Both the position numbers and the translations under genes were made by a program. Shown here piece by piece: positions 5,912 to 13,662 of a stretch of 20,280 nucleotides of DNA. Each line of letters begins with the position of its first letter. Within the stretch, counting starts at the first letter, position 1. The notes beneath the pieces are model-generated. The model was not told the origin of the DNA and ran no database searches. It was given only the letters and a program-made list of their open reading frames with translations. Location of the stretch: IMG/VR virus record IMGVR_UViG_3300046028_005098, positions 1 through 20,280 of that record. One strand, written 5' to 3'. The DNA comes from a virus.

Positions 5912-6499
5912 TTAGAAGGGTGTTACGCGCGCATAAAATGCGCGATTTTTGAGGGTAAAGGTTGTTGACACGGGTGACCCACCGACAGGGATGGCCGTCA
6001 TTGAGACACGAAGCTCAAACTTGTGCGCCCCGCTCGCAGAAGCCCACAGCGGACTTGGAAACACCGATACTTGTTTAGGCGGCGAAAAGGTTGTACCCGA
6101 ATAAGTTGAGTTGGTGTAGACGCCACTTGCCGCGTAACCTAAACCGCCGCTCAAAGTTGAGCCGGAGCCAAGCGCGTACGTGTAACCTGTTTCGTTGTCG
6201 CGCAAGTAAATGTAAGCAAGGGCAAAGTCGCTTGCTACTCCTGTCCACGTCCACGAGTAATCGTACGTCAAGTAAAAATCAATGATGCATTGTGTGGTTG
6301 TGACAACCGTGAGGATGTCAGTAGTAGCCAAAGCCACGGCCGTGGTTGGGGTTGACGAGGTGGTTGTAATACCTTGAGCTGTTGTGATAATGGAAGATGT
6401 AGTGCGCGGGACCGCCACCTGCCGCTCAATCTTCCTCAAGCGCTTGTCAGCGTCTTTTATGGTTGTAATCAAGTCGCCCCGCTTAGACAAGTCAGCCAT
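5912..6499 (-). CDS. Tail tip / fibre-like protein with N-terminal coiled coil (195 aa)
   Basis: The first 30 residues form a charged helix (LSKRGDLITTIKDADKRLRK) likely to trimerise. A Thr/Ser-rich linker follows (residues 32-65, TTSSIITTAQGITTTSSTPT). The C-terminal domain (68-195) is beta-rich and aromatic, with IIDFYLTYDYSWTWTGVASD, YIYLRDNETGYTY, and a KFELRVSMTAIPVGG strand, ending in FYARVTPF. It could be another jelly-roll or lectin-like domain. Base composition appears slightly more AT-rich than in the neighbours, which is common for host-binding genes exchanged between phages. The ATG overlaps the hub stop (TGATG). Assignment rests on architecture and position. Confidence 0.62.
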   Translation of the reverse strand: MADLSKRGDLITTIKDADKRLRKIERQVAVPRTTSSIITTAQGITTTSSTPTTAVALATTDILTVVTTTQCIIDFYLTYDYSWTWTGVASDFALAYIYLRDNETGYTYALGSGSTLSGGLGYAASGVYTNSTYSGTTFSPPKQVSVFPSPLWASASGAHKFELRVSMTAIPVGGSPVSTTFTLKNRAFYARVTPF

Positions 6500-7746
6500 C
6501 AGGAGAAGCCTTGAGCCAAGCTGTTCGCCGCGGCCGCGGCGTCAGTAGCAGCGACCGTCAAGCCGGTAGCGTCAGTCTGCTGGCCAAGGCCAGGCGCGCC
6601 CGCCTCGCACTCAAGCCGGTGCGCAACCTCAACTCCGCTGTCATCGATTGTGACGCCAATAGAGCGGACGCGCAAGTTGCCATTGTAAAGCATGGAGCCG
6701 CGCTTGGCGCGCACGCTAACCAGGTCGCCGACGTTGTAGTCGCGCAGCGGCCTGGGCGTCACGGCGGGGTCAGGCGTGAACGTAACGGCCGTGGTCCAAT
6801 CAAGGCGGACGGCGGCGTTCGCGGCGTTCACGCAATCATCCTCCAAGTAGAGATCGTTGTTGCTGACCTGACCTTGCCATACGCCAACTTTAGCCTCAGC
6901 GGTGGTCACGTTCCCGTCGATGACGCTGGCGCCCTCAGTTTCAGTACCGACGCAGATGACGCGCGTCAAAGGTGGCGTCACCTCCCACTCGAAGGACGTT
7001 AGGTTCCCGAGTGTACCGGCGCCGTAACCGAAGCTCGCGACCGTAGCGCTACTGACGTAAAGGTTGCCGACGTCTAGGTAGCCGTAAGTGGCGCCGCCAT
7101 CAACGGGTCGTACTTTGACGTCAGGTCCGGTAACAAGCTGGCAGAGTTCTCGTAGCTTGTCGTAGCAAACGTCGCGCGATGTTGAGAAGGTTTCAACGCC
7201 AATAGAAGTCGTAACGGTGCCAGCGACTAGGCCAGTCGTCGCGGTGGCGTTGGCTTGAGCCAGCAGGCTGTTCTGACCATCAGTTAGGGTGCCCGCGATT
7301 AGGTCGCTGGCGCCTTCGTCGTACGCCTCAAAGTCAAGGTCAGTTAGGCGCTGCTGAAGCGTGGCCAACGCGTCAACGCAAGTGACGACCATGGCCAGGT
7401 CTTCCTCAGCGGATTCTTTGATGGCGACCACCTGGCCAGCAAAGTACAGAACAGAGTCGCGGTACGCGTAGACGCGCGGCGCGGTTTGGGTGAGCTGGTA
7501 GATGATGTTGTAGGCGCGGTCGTCTTCCCCCTGGAGGGTAAGGTTGAGGGTTGTTGCTTCTGAGCGGCTGTACGTCAACTCAGCGCTCAAGATGGCTGGG
7601 TCAAGAACGTCGTATGGCGCGCCACTTGAGGTCGCTAGAACGAACGCCCATTCGTTGCGCGCGGTTCCCAGGCCGAGCGTCTCTTTGATGGAAGCCGTAG
7701 CGAGGCTGTAAACGTATTCGCTCGAGAAGAGCAGTAGTAGGCTCAT
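6499..7746 (-). CDS. Baseplate hub / tail-associated protein (Tal-like)
   Basis: A 415-aa protein resembling the N-terminal hub domains of siphophage tip proteins. An opening beta domain has FSSEYVYSLATASIKETLGL, then AELTYSRSEATTLNLTLQGE and YAYRDSVLYFAGQVVAIKES. Next comes VVTCVDALATLQQRLTDLDF, typical of the D-x-x-x-x-L-x-x-R segment in gp27-like hubs. Later strands include FEWEVTPPLTRVICVGTETE and the terminal VGDLVSVRAKRGSMLYNGNL. I place the start at 7746, where ATG overlaps the previous stop; an upstream in-frame ATG at 7791 lies deep in the preceding gene and looks spurious. No peptidase domain is visible, unlike many tail-associated lysins. Confidence 0.78.
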   Translation of the reverse strand: MSLLLLFSSEYVYSLATASIKETLGLGTARNEWAFVLATSSGAPYDVLDPAILSAELTYSRSEATTLNLTLQGEDDRAYNIIYQLTQTAPRVYAYRDSVLYFAGQVVAIKESAEEDLAMVVTCVDALATLQQRLTDLDFEAYDEGASDLIAGTLTDGQNSLLAQANATATTGLVAGTVTTSIGVETFSTSRDVCYDKLRELCQLVTGPDVKVRPVDGGATYGYLDVGNLYVSSATVASFGYGAGTLGNLTSFEWEVTPPLTRVICVGTETEGASVIDGNVTTAEAKVGVWQGQVSNNDLYLEDDCVNAANAAVRLDWTTAVTFTPDPAVTPRPLRDYNVGDLVSVRAKRGSMLYNGNLRVRSIGVTIDDSGVEVAHRLECEAGAPGLGQQTDATGLTVAATDAAAAANSLAQGFS

Positions 7747-8210
7747 GGTGTAATACCGCCCAGGTGAATGGCGCGCACGACGCCCGTACAAGCGTTGCTC
7801 GCGCCACTGTTCTGGTAGAGCTGCGGTAGGACTGAATAGCCAGGGTTGGTAGCAACCTGAATGGTGGCCGCTGTGCTCTGGTCAAACGCGCTCGTGACCG
7901 GCGAAAGAACTATGTCTTCGCCGTGAGTGCCGCCAGCAAAGTTTAGAATCAAACTCACCATTCTGTAGGTACTCGCAGCGCCAGCCGCCCAAGTTACGGT
8001 TGAGGTTACAAGCCAAGCGCCCTTCGCGCCAAGGGTCAACGAACCGGACGTATTGACGATGTTGAAGCCAAGCGTCTGTAGGCCGTTATCTTGTACGCTA
8101 GTGAACGCGCTCGGTGACGCAAACGAGTTGTTCGCAAGCGTCAAACTGAACGTAGCTTCAGCGTAAGGAACCTTGATGTTTCTGGCGGCGCGCTGGGCTG
8201 AGGTTGGCAT
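7743..8210 (-). CDS. C1q/TNF-like jelly-roll tail-tip protein 3, divergent (155 aa)
   Basis: Third small jelly-roll-like protein in the row, of almost the same length. The shared landmarks are VQDNGLQTLGFNIVNTSGSL (compare VDNGL), the strand LGAKGAWLVTSTVTWAAGAA, a YRMVSLILNFAGG strand, and the closing LPQLYQNSGASNACTGVVRA. The N-terminus is different, with a basic MPTSAQRAARNIKVPYAEAT. Divergence is much greater than between the first two, so this is either an older duplication or an independent acquisition of the same fold. TTTAGGAG precedes the ATG at good spacing. Its stop overlaps the hub gene start (ATGA). Confidence 0.65.
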   Translation of the reverse strand: MPTSAQRAARNIKVPYAEATFSLTLANNSFASPSAFTSVQDNGLQTLGFNIVNTSGSLTLGAKGAWLVTSTVTWAAGAASTYRMVSLILNFAGGTHGEDIVLSPVTSAFDQSTAATIQVATNPGYSVLPQLYQNSGASNACTGVVRAIHLGGITP

Positions 8211-8219
8211 CGCCCGCTC

Positions 8220-8696
8220 CTAAAGATGAGTGCCGAGCCAAACCGCCCGGACGGTAGTGGTTGTTGAGAGGGCGCCGCCACTTGATTGGTAAAGAATGGC
8301 CTGCACGTATGACTCGGTGGAGGCGGTGTAAACGAGCGCGTCAACCGTGTGCGTAGCGCCAAAGAAGCCAGTAAAGGCGTCATTCGTATTCTGCGTCGCG
8401 GTCAACGCGGCGCTCGGCCTCGTCACCTCAAGCCTAATGAGGCGCTTGCCGAAGCCGTTCGCCGCCCAGGCGGTTTTTGCGCTGATGTGCCAGACGCCAA
8501 CGCGGCGCAAGTAGACGCGGTTGTTGGTTCCGTCCAGGATGGCTTGAGCGGTCGTCGCGAGGCCGTTGTCAACCGTGGCCGTAGCTGGAAGATCAGCGGT
8601 AGTGTTCGTAGTGTTCGCGACTGATTGTGAAGCGGTTGTGGCGTCGCAGAATGGACGCTGAAACGCGGCTGGGCTTCGTGTAATGGCGACGGTCAC
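8220..8696 (-). CDS. C1q/TNF-like jelly-roll tail-tip protein 2 (158 aa)
   Basis: Close paralog of the preceding gene. Aligned segments include AFQRPFCDATTASQSVANTT, VDNGLATTAQAILDGTNNRV, YLRRVGVWHISAKTAWAANG, KRLIRLEVTR and YQSSGGALSTTTTVRAVWLG. N- and C-terminal thirds are the most alike, while the loops around residues 85-115 differ (SAALTATQNTNDAFTGFFGA). Variation confined to loops fits a receptor-contact surface that has diversified after duplication; this is inference. It also begins with GTG in a GTGA overlap. The stop is followed after nine bases by the third gene of the set. Confidence 0.7.
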   Translation of the reverse strand: MTVAITRSPAAFQRPFCDATTASQSVANTTNTTADLPATATVDNGLATTAQAILDGTNNRVYLRRVGVWHISAKTAWAANGFGKRLIRLEVTRPSAALTATQNTNDAFTGFFGATHTVDALVYTASTESYVQAILYQSSGGALSTTTTVRAVWLGTHL

Positions 8697-9154
8697 GATA
8701 ATGCCCCTAGCCAGACGGCATGGAAGTCAGTGGTAGTTGATAGGGCGCCGCCGCTGTTCTGGTAGACGAGCGCGGTGGCGTAGGTACTGCCGCCCGTTGA
8801 GTAGTAAAGGGTCTCAACGGTTTGAGCCATCACAAGGGCGCCAGCAGTGTTGTTCACGTTCTGAGCTTTGAGGACGCCATCGACTTGAATGGTAACAACG
8901 CGGTAGCCGGTGGCGTTCGACGCCCAGACGGTCGTCGCCGAGATTAGCCAAGCGCCAGGGCGCCGCAAGTAGATGCGGTCATCGCCGCTACTGTATAGCG
9001 CGGTGCCGGTCGTCGAGAGGCCGTTGTCAACCTCAGCGGCGAACGTAAAGTTAGCCACGGTTTGAGCATTATTCGAGATTGACTGCGCAGCGGTCGTGGC
9101 GTCAGAGAACGGCCGTTGGAACTGCGCCGGATTGCGGGTAAGCGCCAAGCTCAC
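8693..9154 (-). CDS. C1q/TNF-like jelly-roll tail-tip protein 1 (153 aa)
   Basis: A single-domain beta protein with the pattern of C1q/TNF-like trimeric jelly rolls. There is a leading segment QRPFSDATTAAQSISNN, then VDNGLSTTGTALYSSGDDRI, the strand YLRRPGAWLISATTVWASNA (compare G-x-W-x-I-S-A-x-x-x-W-A-x-N), TGYRVVTIQVDG, and the closing ALVYQNSGGALSTTTDFHAV strand. It shares these motifs with the next gene at matching positions, so the two are tandem paralogs. In phages such domains usually sit at tail tips and bind surface glycans or proteins; that role is inferred. It starts with GTG, overlapping the preceding stop as GTGA. Confidence 0.7.
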   Translation of the reverse strand: MSLALTRNPAQFQRPFSDATTAAQSISNNAQTVANFTFAAEVDNGLSTTGTALYSSGDDRIYLRRPGAWLISATTVWASNATGYRVVTIQVDGVLKAQNVNNTAGALVMAQTVETLYYSTGGSTYATALVYQNSGGALSTTTDFHAVWLGALS

Positions 9155-9591
9155 GAGAAGTAAGCGTACGTGACGCCATCGCCAGAGACAATAGAGTCAA
9201 GCCAGATGTCAGCCAGGTTGTCAATCTCAAGGGCAACGCTGTCGCCCGGATTGAGCGGGACGCCAGTGCGGGTAGCGAGCGCCGCTACGACCGTTGAGCC
9301 GCCAACCACTACGTAGCCAGTGTTGTCAGTCTCAGCCGTAATCACGACTTGCTTGACGGCGGTTGAGGTGGCCAACTGAACGCGCGTCGTGGCGGTGGCA
9401 ACAACTTTGCGGCCATCACCTATCGCGGTGATGGTGGCCACGGTTACGGGCAGCGGCGCGCTGGCCGAAGCGTCAGTAGCGGTGCCGTCCGCGCCCCAGG
9501 TTACTTTGACCCGCTGGTACTGGACGCCAGCGATGTCATCGGTGGCGACGGTCTTGCCGGTGCCAGGTGTAATGTCTACGTTATCGGCCAT
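9151..9591 (-). CDS. Putative virion/tail-tip beta protein (146 aa)
   Basis: A 146-aa Thr/Val/Ala-rich, almost all-beta protein. The N-terminus (ADNVDITPGTGKTVATDDIA, then GVQYQRVKVTWGADGTATD) is a widespread phage structural pattern of unknown detailed role, often attached to or near tail fibre and capsid decoration genes. A second part has VVVGGSTVVAALATRTGVPL followed by NPGDSVALEIDNLADIWLDS, resembling a beta-sandwich closing domain. There is no enzyme motif. The start has AGGAGACAGC before ATG, overlapping the stop region of the distal tail gene. Location between distal tail and tip genes suggests it is part of the tip; which part cannot be said. Confidence 0.62.
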   Translation of the reverse strand: MADNVDITPGTGKTVATDDIAGVQYQRVKVTWGADGTATDASASAPLPVTVATITAIGDGRKVVATATTRVQLATSTAVKQVVITAETDNTGYVVVGGSTVVAALATRTGVPLNPGDSVALEIDNLADIWLDSIVSGDGVTYAYFS

Positions 9592-9599
9592 GCTGTCTC

Positions 9600-10421
9600 C
9601 TAGGTAAAGGCTGAACGAAAGTCTAGTTCCAACCGCGGCGAACCAGTAATGGATGAGCCAGTAAGTTTGACTGAGTCAGCGCCAACCGGCAAGTCAAACC
9701 ATTCGCTCGTGCTGGCGGTCAAGCCCGCCAGGGCGTTGGTTGAGCCGTTGGTTCTGACGGTACGGTTCTGAGTGTTGATCTCTAAGTAGTCGCCGCCCGA
9801 CACGGTGCTGCTGAACGTCAAGCCAGCGCCGCCCGAAACCAGGCGCACGACCGGCGCCACAATACCGCCGTAGACGCGCAGAACGGGCGGTGATGGAATG
9901 GTGCCCGCGTTCGTGAACGCGCACGTTGCGCCCGTGGCGGCGTTCGTTACGGTTGAGCTAACCACTTGGCTGAGGGCTTGGTCATAGACGCGCGGGTCAG
10001 GAGCGGTGAAACTGACTTGGTATTGGATCAAGTTAGAGCCGCCAACCAGGGTCAGCGGCTGAACGGACGCCAACTGACAATCCGCTTGGAGCGCCTGGCC
10101 ACTTGTGGAGCGCGTCCACTTGAGAACGCCAGCCGTTGAGATGGAGGCGTAAAGCGCTTTCTCAACGGCGTCAAACTCATCAAAGGAGTCCTCGATGTTG
10201 CTGCCAATAATCTCGCCCTCAAGGGTAATGAGGCGCGCCTCAGTGAACTTGGAACGCACGTAGGCGCCGGACTGCTGGCCGCGTAGCGTCTTGACTTCCC
10301 GAATGGCTGGCACGCCCTGGAGGCCTTCCGCCCTGGTGACGACGCGCTTGGAGCCAGCGGCCGTCGAATGGAGCGTAAAGGCAGAGCCGCCTGGCGGCGT
10401 AAAAGTGATAGTAGAGATCAT
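9600..10421 (-). CDS. Distal tail protein (Dit-like)
   Basis: Hexameric ring protein joining the tail tube to the tip. The N-terminal half (residues 1-140) has the Dit pattern: beta strands with FTPPGGSAFTLHS, then EGLQGVPAIREVKTLRGQQSG, YVRSKFTEARLITLEGEIIG, a long helix DEFDAVEKALYASIS, and VSFTAPDPRVYD near residue 150. The C-terminal half (160-273) is a beta sandwich with IPSPPVLRVYGGI and a final SPRLELDFRSAFT, as in Dit proteins carrying a galectin-like or carbohydrate-binding-like domain. Length 273 aa is normal. The ATG overlaps the tape measure stop by four bases (ATGA). Its direct place after the tape measure supports the call. Confidence 0.88.
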   Translation of the reverse strand: MISTITFTPPGGSAFTLHSTAAGSKRVVTRAEGLQGVPAIREVKTLRGQQSGAYVRSKFTEARLITLEGEIIGSNIEDSFDEFDAVEKALYASISTAGVLKWTRSTSGQALQADCQLASVQPLTLVGGSNLIQYQVSFTAPDPRVYDQALSQVVSSTVTNAATGATCAFTNAGTIPSPPVLRVYGGIVAPVVRLVSGGAGLTFSSTVSGGDYLEINTQNRTVRTNGSTNALAGLTASTSEWFDLPVGADSVKLTGSSITGSPRLELDFRSAFT

Positions 10422-13195
10422 CGTCTAGTGGCCAGTTGCCAGCCTAGCTCCCTTGCTAGCAGTTGAGGGTCGTTAGCGGCGGCGCCCGACGCGTTGATGG
10501 TGATGTTCATTCCGGCCTGGGCGCCCAGGTGTTTAGTGCGCGTAGCGCTCATGACGCTGCCGCCAGCGCCGCCAACTATCATCTCCGGTCCAGTCTCACC
10601 GACGAGGGTGAACGCGCCAGGCGTGAGCGCGCCGCCGTTGGCTTTATTCTCGACACGGTAGCCGGTAACCGTTGGCCGGTTCTTGAAGACGGTAGCTTGG
10701 TCTGAGCCAACCGCCGCGGCAATGACCGAGGCGGCGTAGCTTTTAGGCTTTGCCTTCGTGCCTTTAGGTTTCTTAGCAAGCCATTCGCGGATTCGGTCTT
10801 TGAGTGGCTTGGCGGGCGACACTATGGCGGCCGCGCCTCCGGCGCCAGCGGCTCCGCCGCCAGCGGCCACGTCGCCAGGCGTCACGCCAGTGCCAGCCAG
10901 CAGTGCCGTAATCTTAGCGAAGAACTGACCAACTGAGCCGCCGTTCAAGAGGGCGTCAAGGGCGGCCGTTAGGTTAGCGCCAACGGAATCCGCGAAGGCT
11001 TTGGCGGCGGCCTCACTGGTGCGGTCAATCTCGTCTTCGTTGAGTTGCGCGAGCTGGTCTCTAAGGTTGGCCAAGTACTCCGGTCCGTAGCGCGCGTTGA
11101 GCGCTTCCTTCTCGCTGGTGAGCTGGTCAACGAGGTCAAGGTTGCCCGCCCGCCTGGCGGCGGCGATGCGCCTCTCGTAGGCCAGGTTCTGCCGCGCCAA
11201 GCGCGCTTGAACCTTAGGGTCGTTGATGTCTTTTTCGCCCTGGCTGATGGCGCCCTCAAGGCTGGCGCGCGACCTGGTAAACTCGCGCTCGGAGCGCGCC
11301 TCACGGCTGGCCGTGACGTTGATGCGGTTCGCGCCAGTCAAGGTGCGGCCGCCAACCATCTGGTCAACGGCGCCGCTCAGAATCTGGCTGATTCGAGACT
11401 GCTTGATCTGCTCTACAATACCGGCAATGAACGTCTTCAGGGTAGCTTTGGCTTCCTGGCGGTTTTGCCGCGCCTCAATAATACGGACGCGCGCCTCGGC
11501 GCGGGCTTTAGCTCTCTTGCCTTTGGCTTTGGCGGCGTCACGTTGCGCCTCGCGCAACTCAACCTCGCCGCCTACGCCGAACGGCGTGGCAGCCTTGACG
11601 TCCAGCGCGCGCGCCTGAGCAAGGGTTTGTTGTTTGCTGCCAATCTTGGCGAGCAGGTTACCAATAGCGCCGCCGCTAGGCATGTTGTTCAGCAAGTCTT
11701 TGACGCGCTGAAGTAAGTCACCGAGCACGCGGATTGGTGCCGCCGCAACGTTGAAGGCGCTCACGGCGGCGTCCTTGAAGCTCTTGAAAGCGCCCTTCGC
11801 AAAGTTGACCATACCGCTGATGGCTGACCTTAGCTTGCGAACGTCTCCCGCCAGGGCTGCCATGCGGCCAGCAACGAAGCTGATAATCGGTCCAAGCGCC
11901 CTGAAGGTACTTTTCATCGAGAAGGCTATGGCCTTCATGATTGGCATTACGACGGGCTTTAGCTCCCTAAAGAGCGTGCCGATGGATTTGAGCAGCTTGC
12001 TGACCGAAGACTTGATGGCGGGCAACGACTTGTCCCACTCGGCCTTTACGTCTTTGAAGATTGGCTTGAGCGCCTGGCCAACCTTGGCGACCAGGCCGCG
12101 CACTTGTGATGAGCTTTTATACACTAGAACGAAAGCGGCGCCCAGGGCGATTACGGCCGCCCCAATAGCGAGGATAGTAGCAGTGACTGGGTTGCTGAAA
12201 GCCATAGCCAAACTGCTGCCGATTCCAACCAGCGAGAACGCAATCTTACCGCCCGTTATGGCGGCGCCCAGCAGCGCGAACGCGGTCGCCAGGTTACGCA
12301 CCTTGTTCTCTGAGCCGGTCAGCGGCTCCATGGCGATGTTGATGGCCGTTACAACCTCGTTCAGTTTATCTTTGAACGCGCCCGCGGCGCCGGTTCCGTT
12401 GCGCCATTGAACAATCGTCTGAACAAGTTTTGTAATCAACGTAGTCAACGTAGGCAGCAACGCCAAACCGAGCTGAACGCGCAAGCCCATCACGGCAAGC
12501 TGGGCGTCAAACTGAGCTTGCCGGAACTTAGCGAATGAGTTCATGGCGGCGTCATCTAGTGTTGCGCCCAAAGATTGCGCCAGAACCATCTGCTCTTTGA
12601 TTCCCGCTGAACCTTTTAGCAGCAGCGGGTACATGGCTTGGTAGCCACGGCCAAAGACCTGCGCGGCCAGGGTGTTACGCTTGGCGCCAACCTCCATCTT
12701 GCTGAGGCCGTCGGCCGCTTCCATGAACGCTTTAGTTGTGTTGCCCGTCTTGAGCGTGGCCTGGCTAACCCCAAGCGCCTTGAACGCTGACTGGGCTTTT
12801 TCAGTGCCGTCGGTCGCGGCTACCATCTGCCTCGACAGAACGGTAAACGACGTGGCCACCTTGAGCGTCTCAATACCACGTATCTTTGTAATCGCTACGA
12901 ATGATGACGCGTCGCGGTTACTCAGCTTGGTTGTACGGGTAAGCTGGGCGGTGCCCTTGGCGAGGTCGGTTGTGGCCTTGACGGCCTTCTTGCTCTGGTT
13001 GTAAGCGCCGTAAAGGCTGGCCACTCCCGCGGCGGCGCGGATGGCGCTTTTACCTATAGAACCGAACGGGTTGACCCTAGTTTTTTTTAGGGCGCGGTTG
13101 AAGCGATTGGTTGCGGCCTCAGCACGCTTGATGCCATGAACGTAAGGTTTGTCGTCGGCCAGAAGCCGCGCTTTGACTTCTAGTTGTTTAGCCAT
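10418..13195 (-). CDS. Tape measure protein
   Basis: At 925 aa the longest gene here, setting tail length and probably helping DNA cross the cell envelope. The N-terminal 270 residues are helical and resemble the TP901-type tape-measure core, with repeated Ala/Lys coiled-coil stretches (AEAATNRFNRALKKTRVN). A strongly hydrophobic region (about 300-365: SLVGIGSSLAMAFSNPVTA, then ILAIGAAVIALGAAFVLVY) gives two or three possible membrane spans. A Lys/Arg-rich coiled coil covers about 500-720. The end carries the common GGALTPGAFTLVGETGPEMI motif. I chose the ATG at 13195, overlapping the chaperone stop, over the TTG one codon earlier. By the usual 0.15 nm per residue, tail length would be near 140 nm. 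Confidence 0.93.
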   Translation of the reverse strand: MAKQLEVKARLLADDKPYVHGIKRAEAATNRFNRALKKTRVNPFGSIGKSAIRAAAGVASLYGAYNQSKKAVKATTDLAKGTAQLTRTTKLSNRDASSFVAITKIRGIETLKVATSFTVLSRQMVAATDGTEKAQSAFKALGVSQATLKTGNTTKAFMEAADGLSKMEVGAKRNTLAAQVFGRGYQAMYPLLLKGSAGIKEQMVLAQSLGATLDDAAMNSFAKFRQAQFDAQLAVMGLRVQLGLALLPTLTTLITKLVQTIVQWRNGTGAAGAFKDKLNEVVTAINIAMEPLTGSENKVRNLATAFALLGAAITGGKIAFSLVGIGSSLAMAFSNPVTATILAIGAAVIALGAAFVLVYKSSSQVRGLVAKVGQALKPIFKDVKAEWDKSLPAIKSSVSKLLKSIGTLFRELKPVVMPIMKAIAFSMKSTFRALGPIISFVAGRMAALAGDVRKLRSAISGMVNFAKGAFKSFKDAAVSAFNVAAAPIRVLGDLLQRVKDLLNNMPSGGAIGNLLAKIGSKQQTLAQARALDVKAATPFGVGGEVELREAQRDAAKAKGKRAKARAEARVRIIEARQNRQEAKATLKTFIAGIVEQIKQSRISQILSGAVDQMVGGRTLTGANRINVTASREARSEREFTRSRASLEGAISQGEKDINDPKVQARLARQNLAYERRIAAARRAGNLDLVDQLTSEKEALNARYGPEYLANLRDQLAQLNEDEIDRTSEAAAKAFADSVGANLTAALDALLNGGSVGQFFAKITALLAGTGVTPGDVAAGGGAAGAGGAAAIVSPAKPLKDRIREWLAKKPKGTKAKPKSYAASVIAAAVGSDQATVFKNRPTVTGYRVENKANGGALTPGAFTLVGETGPEMIVGGAGGSVMSATRTKHLGAQAGMNITINASGAAANDPQLLARELGWQLATRR

Positions 13196-13637
13196 CAACG
13201 CTCCCGCGCTTGGTTCATCGTTTTTATGTCTTCGGCCAGGGCTTCTAGCTCGGTTAGCGTGAGGTCATCAACCTCCCACGGCCTGATGCCGTATACCCTG
13301 GCCAGGGTCGGCGCCCACAAGTCTCTTGCGGTCAGGCTGAGGTAGGGTTTGGCTTCTTCTTCCCCTTGGCTGGCGCCTCGTCTTCGTCTTCTTCTTCGTC
13401 GTCGATGAACTCAAGGTCGGTGAGTTTCCAATCCAAGACGGTTTCTTCGTCTAGGCGCTTGCCTGAACGGTACGCTGAGACGAGCACCAGGGCGGTGATG
13501 ACGCCCGTGTCGCCCTGATCAAGGGCTTCTTCAATCTGGCCTGGTAGAAGGCCGGAGACGTCCTTTATCATCCTCATCTCCCTGAGGGTGAACTCTTCTG
13601 GCACCTCAATCGTTCCGACGGGCGTCTTGATCTTCAT
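13195..13637 (-). CDS. Tail assembly chaperone, frameshifted long form (gpGT-like)
   Basis: Predicted -1 frameshift product of 147 aa, joining 13637-13344 to 13344-13195. After residue 98 the -1 frame reads YLSLTARDLWAPTLARVYGI, then RPWEVDDLTLTELEALAEDI and KTMNQARER. That is a typical gpT-type tail: aromatic/Pro motif, then an amphipathic helix. The -1 frame is open only from a TGA at the codons for DLEF to its stop at 13197-13195. That stop overlaps the tape measure ATG as TGATG. No good start serves the second frame alone, which favours frameshifting. In known phages the T part recruits the tail tube protein while G binds the tape measure. Confidence 0.82.
13332..13637 (-). CDS. Tail assembly chaperone, short form (gpG-like)
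   Basis: A 101-aa protein with a beta/helix N-terminal half (MKIKTPVGTIEVPEEFTLRE) and helices around GQIEEALDQGDTGVITALVL. An acidic run (DDEEEDEDE, residues about 79-87) is followed by basic KGKKKPN. Such chaperones coat the tape measure during tail assembly. It lies immediately before the tape measure gene and its end overlaps the alternative frame described in the next entry, which is the diagnostic arrangement of the lambda G/GT system. The start has AGAGGAG about ten bases upstream. It is the product of ribosomes that do not frameshift. Confidence 0.85.
   Translation of the reverse strand: MKIKTPVGTIEVPEEFTLREMRMIKDVSGLLPGQIEEALDQGDTGVITALVLVSAYRSGKRLDEETVLDWKLTDLEFIDDEEEDEDEAPAKGKKKPNPTSA
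13344..13350 (-). promoter_or_regulatory. Probable -1 slippery heptamer A AAC CCT
   Basis: In the zero frame of the short chaperone the codons are CCA AAC CCT, giving A-AAC-CCT. This fits the X-XXY-YYZ rule exactly, with XXX = AAA and YYY = CCC. Slippage here yields ...PNP followed by YLSLT. A weaker alternative, G GGG AAG, lies 9 to 21 bases upstream (13359-13365) but does not satisfy the rule in the second triplet. Tandem slippage at Asn and Pro codons is unusual; Lys codons are more common in bacterial sites. Confidence 0.6.
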
Positions 13638-13662
13638 TCTTACCTACTCCTCTTTAGGGGTT

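Noticed and set aside
11045-12410. Long plus-strand frames (223 and 219 aa) opposite the tape measure
   Set aside because: They mirror an Ala/Lys-rich coding sequence in GC-rich DNA, have no recognisable domains, and would lie fully antisense to a secure gene.
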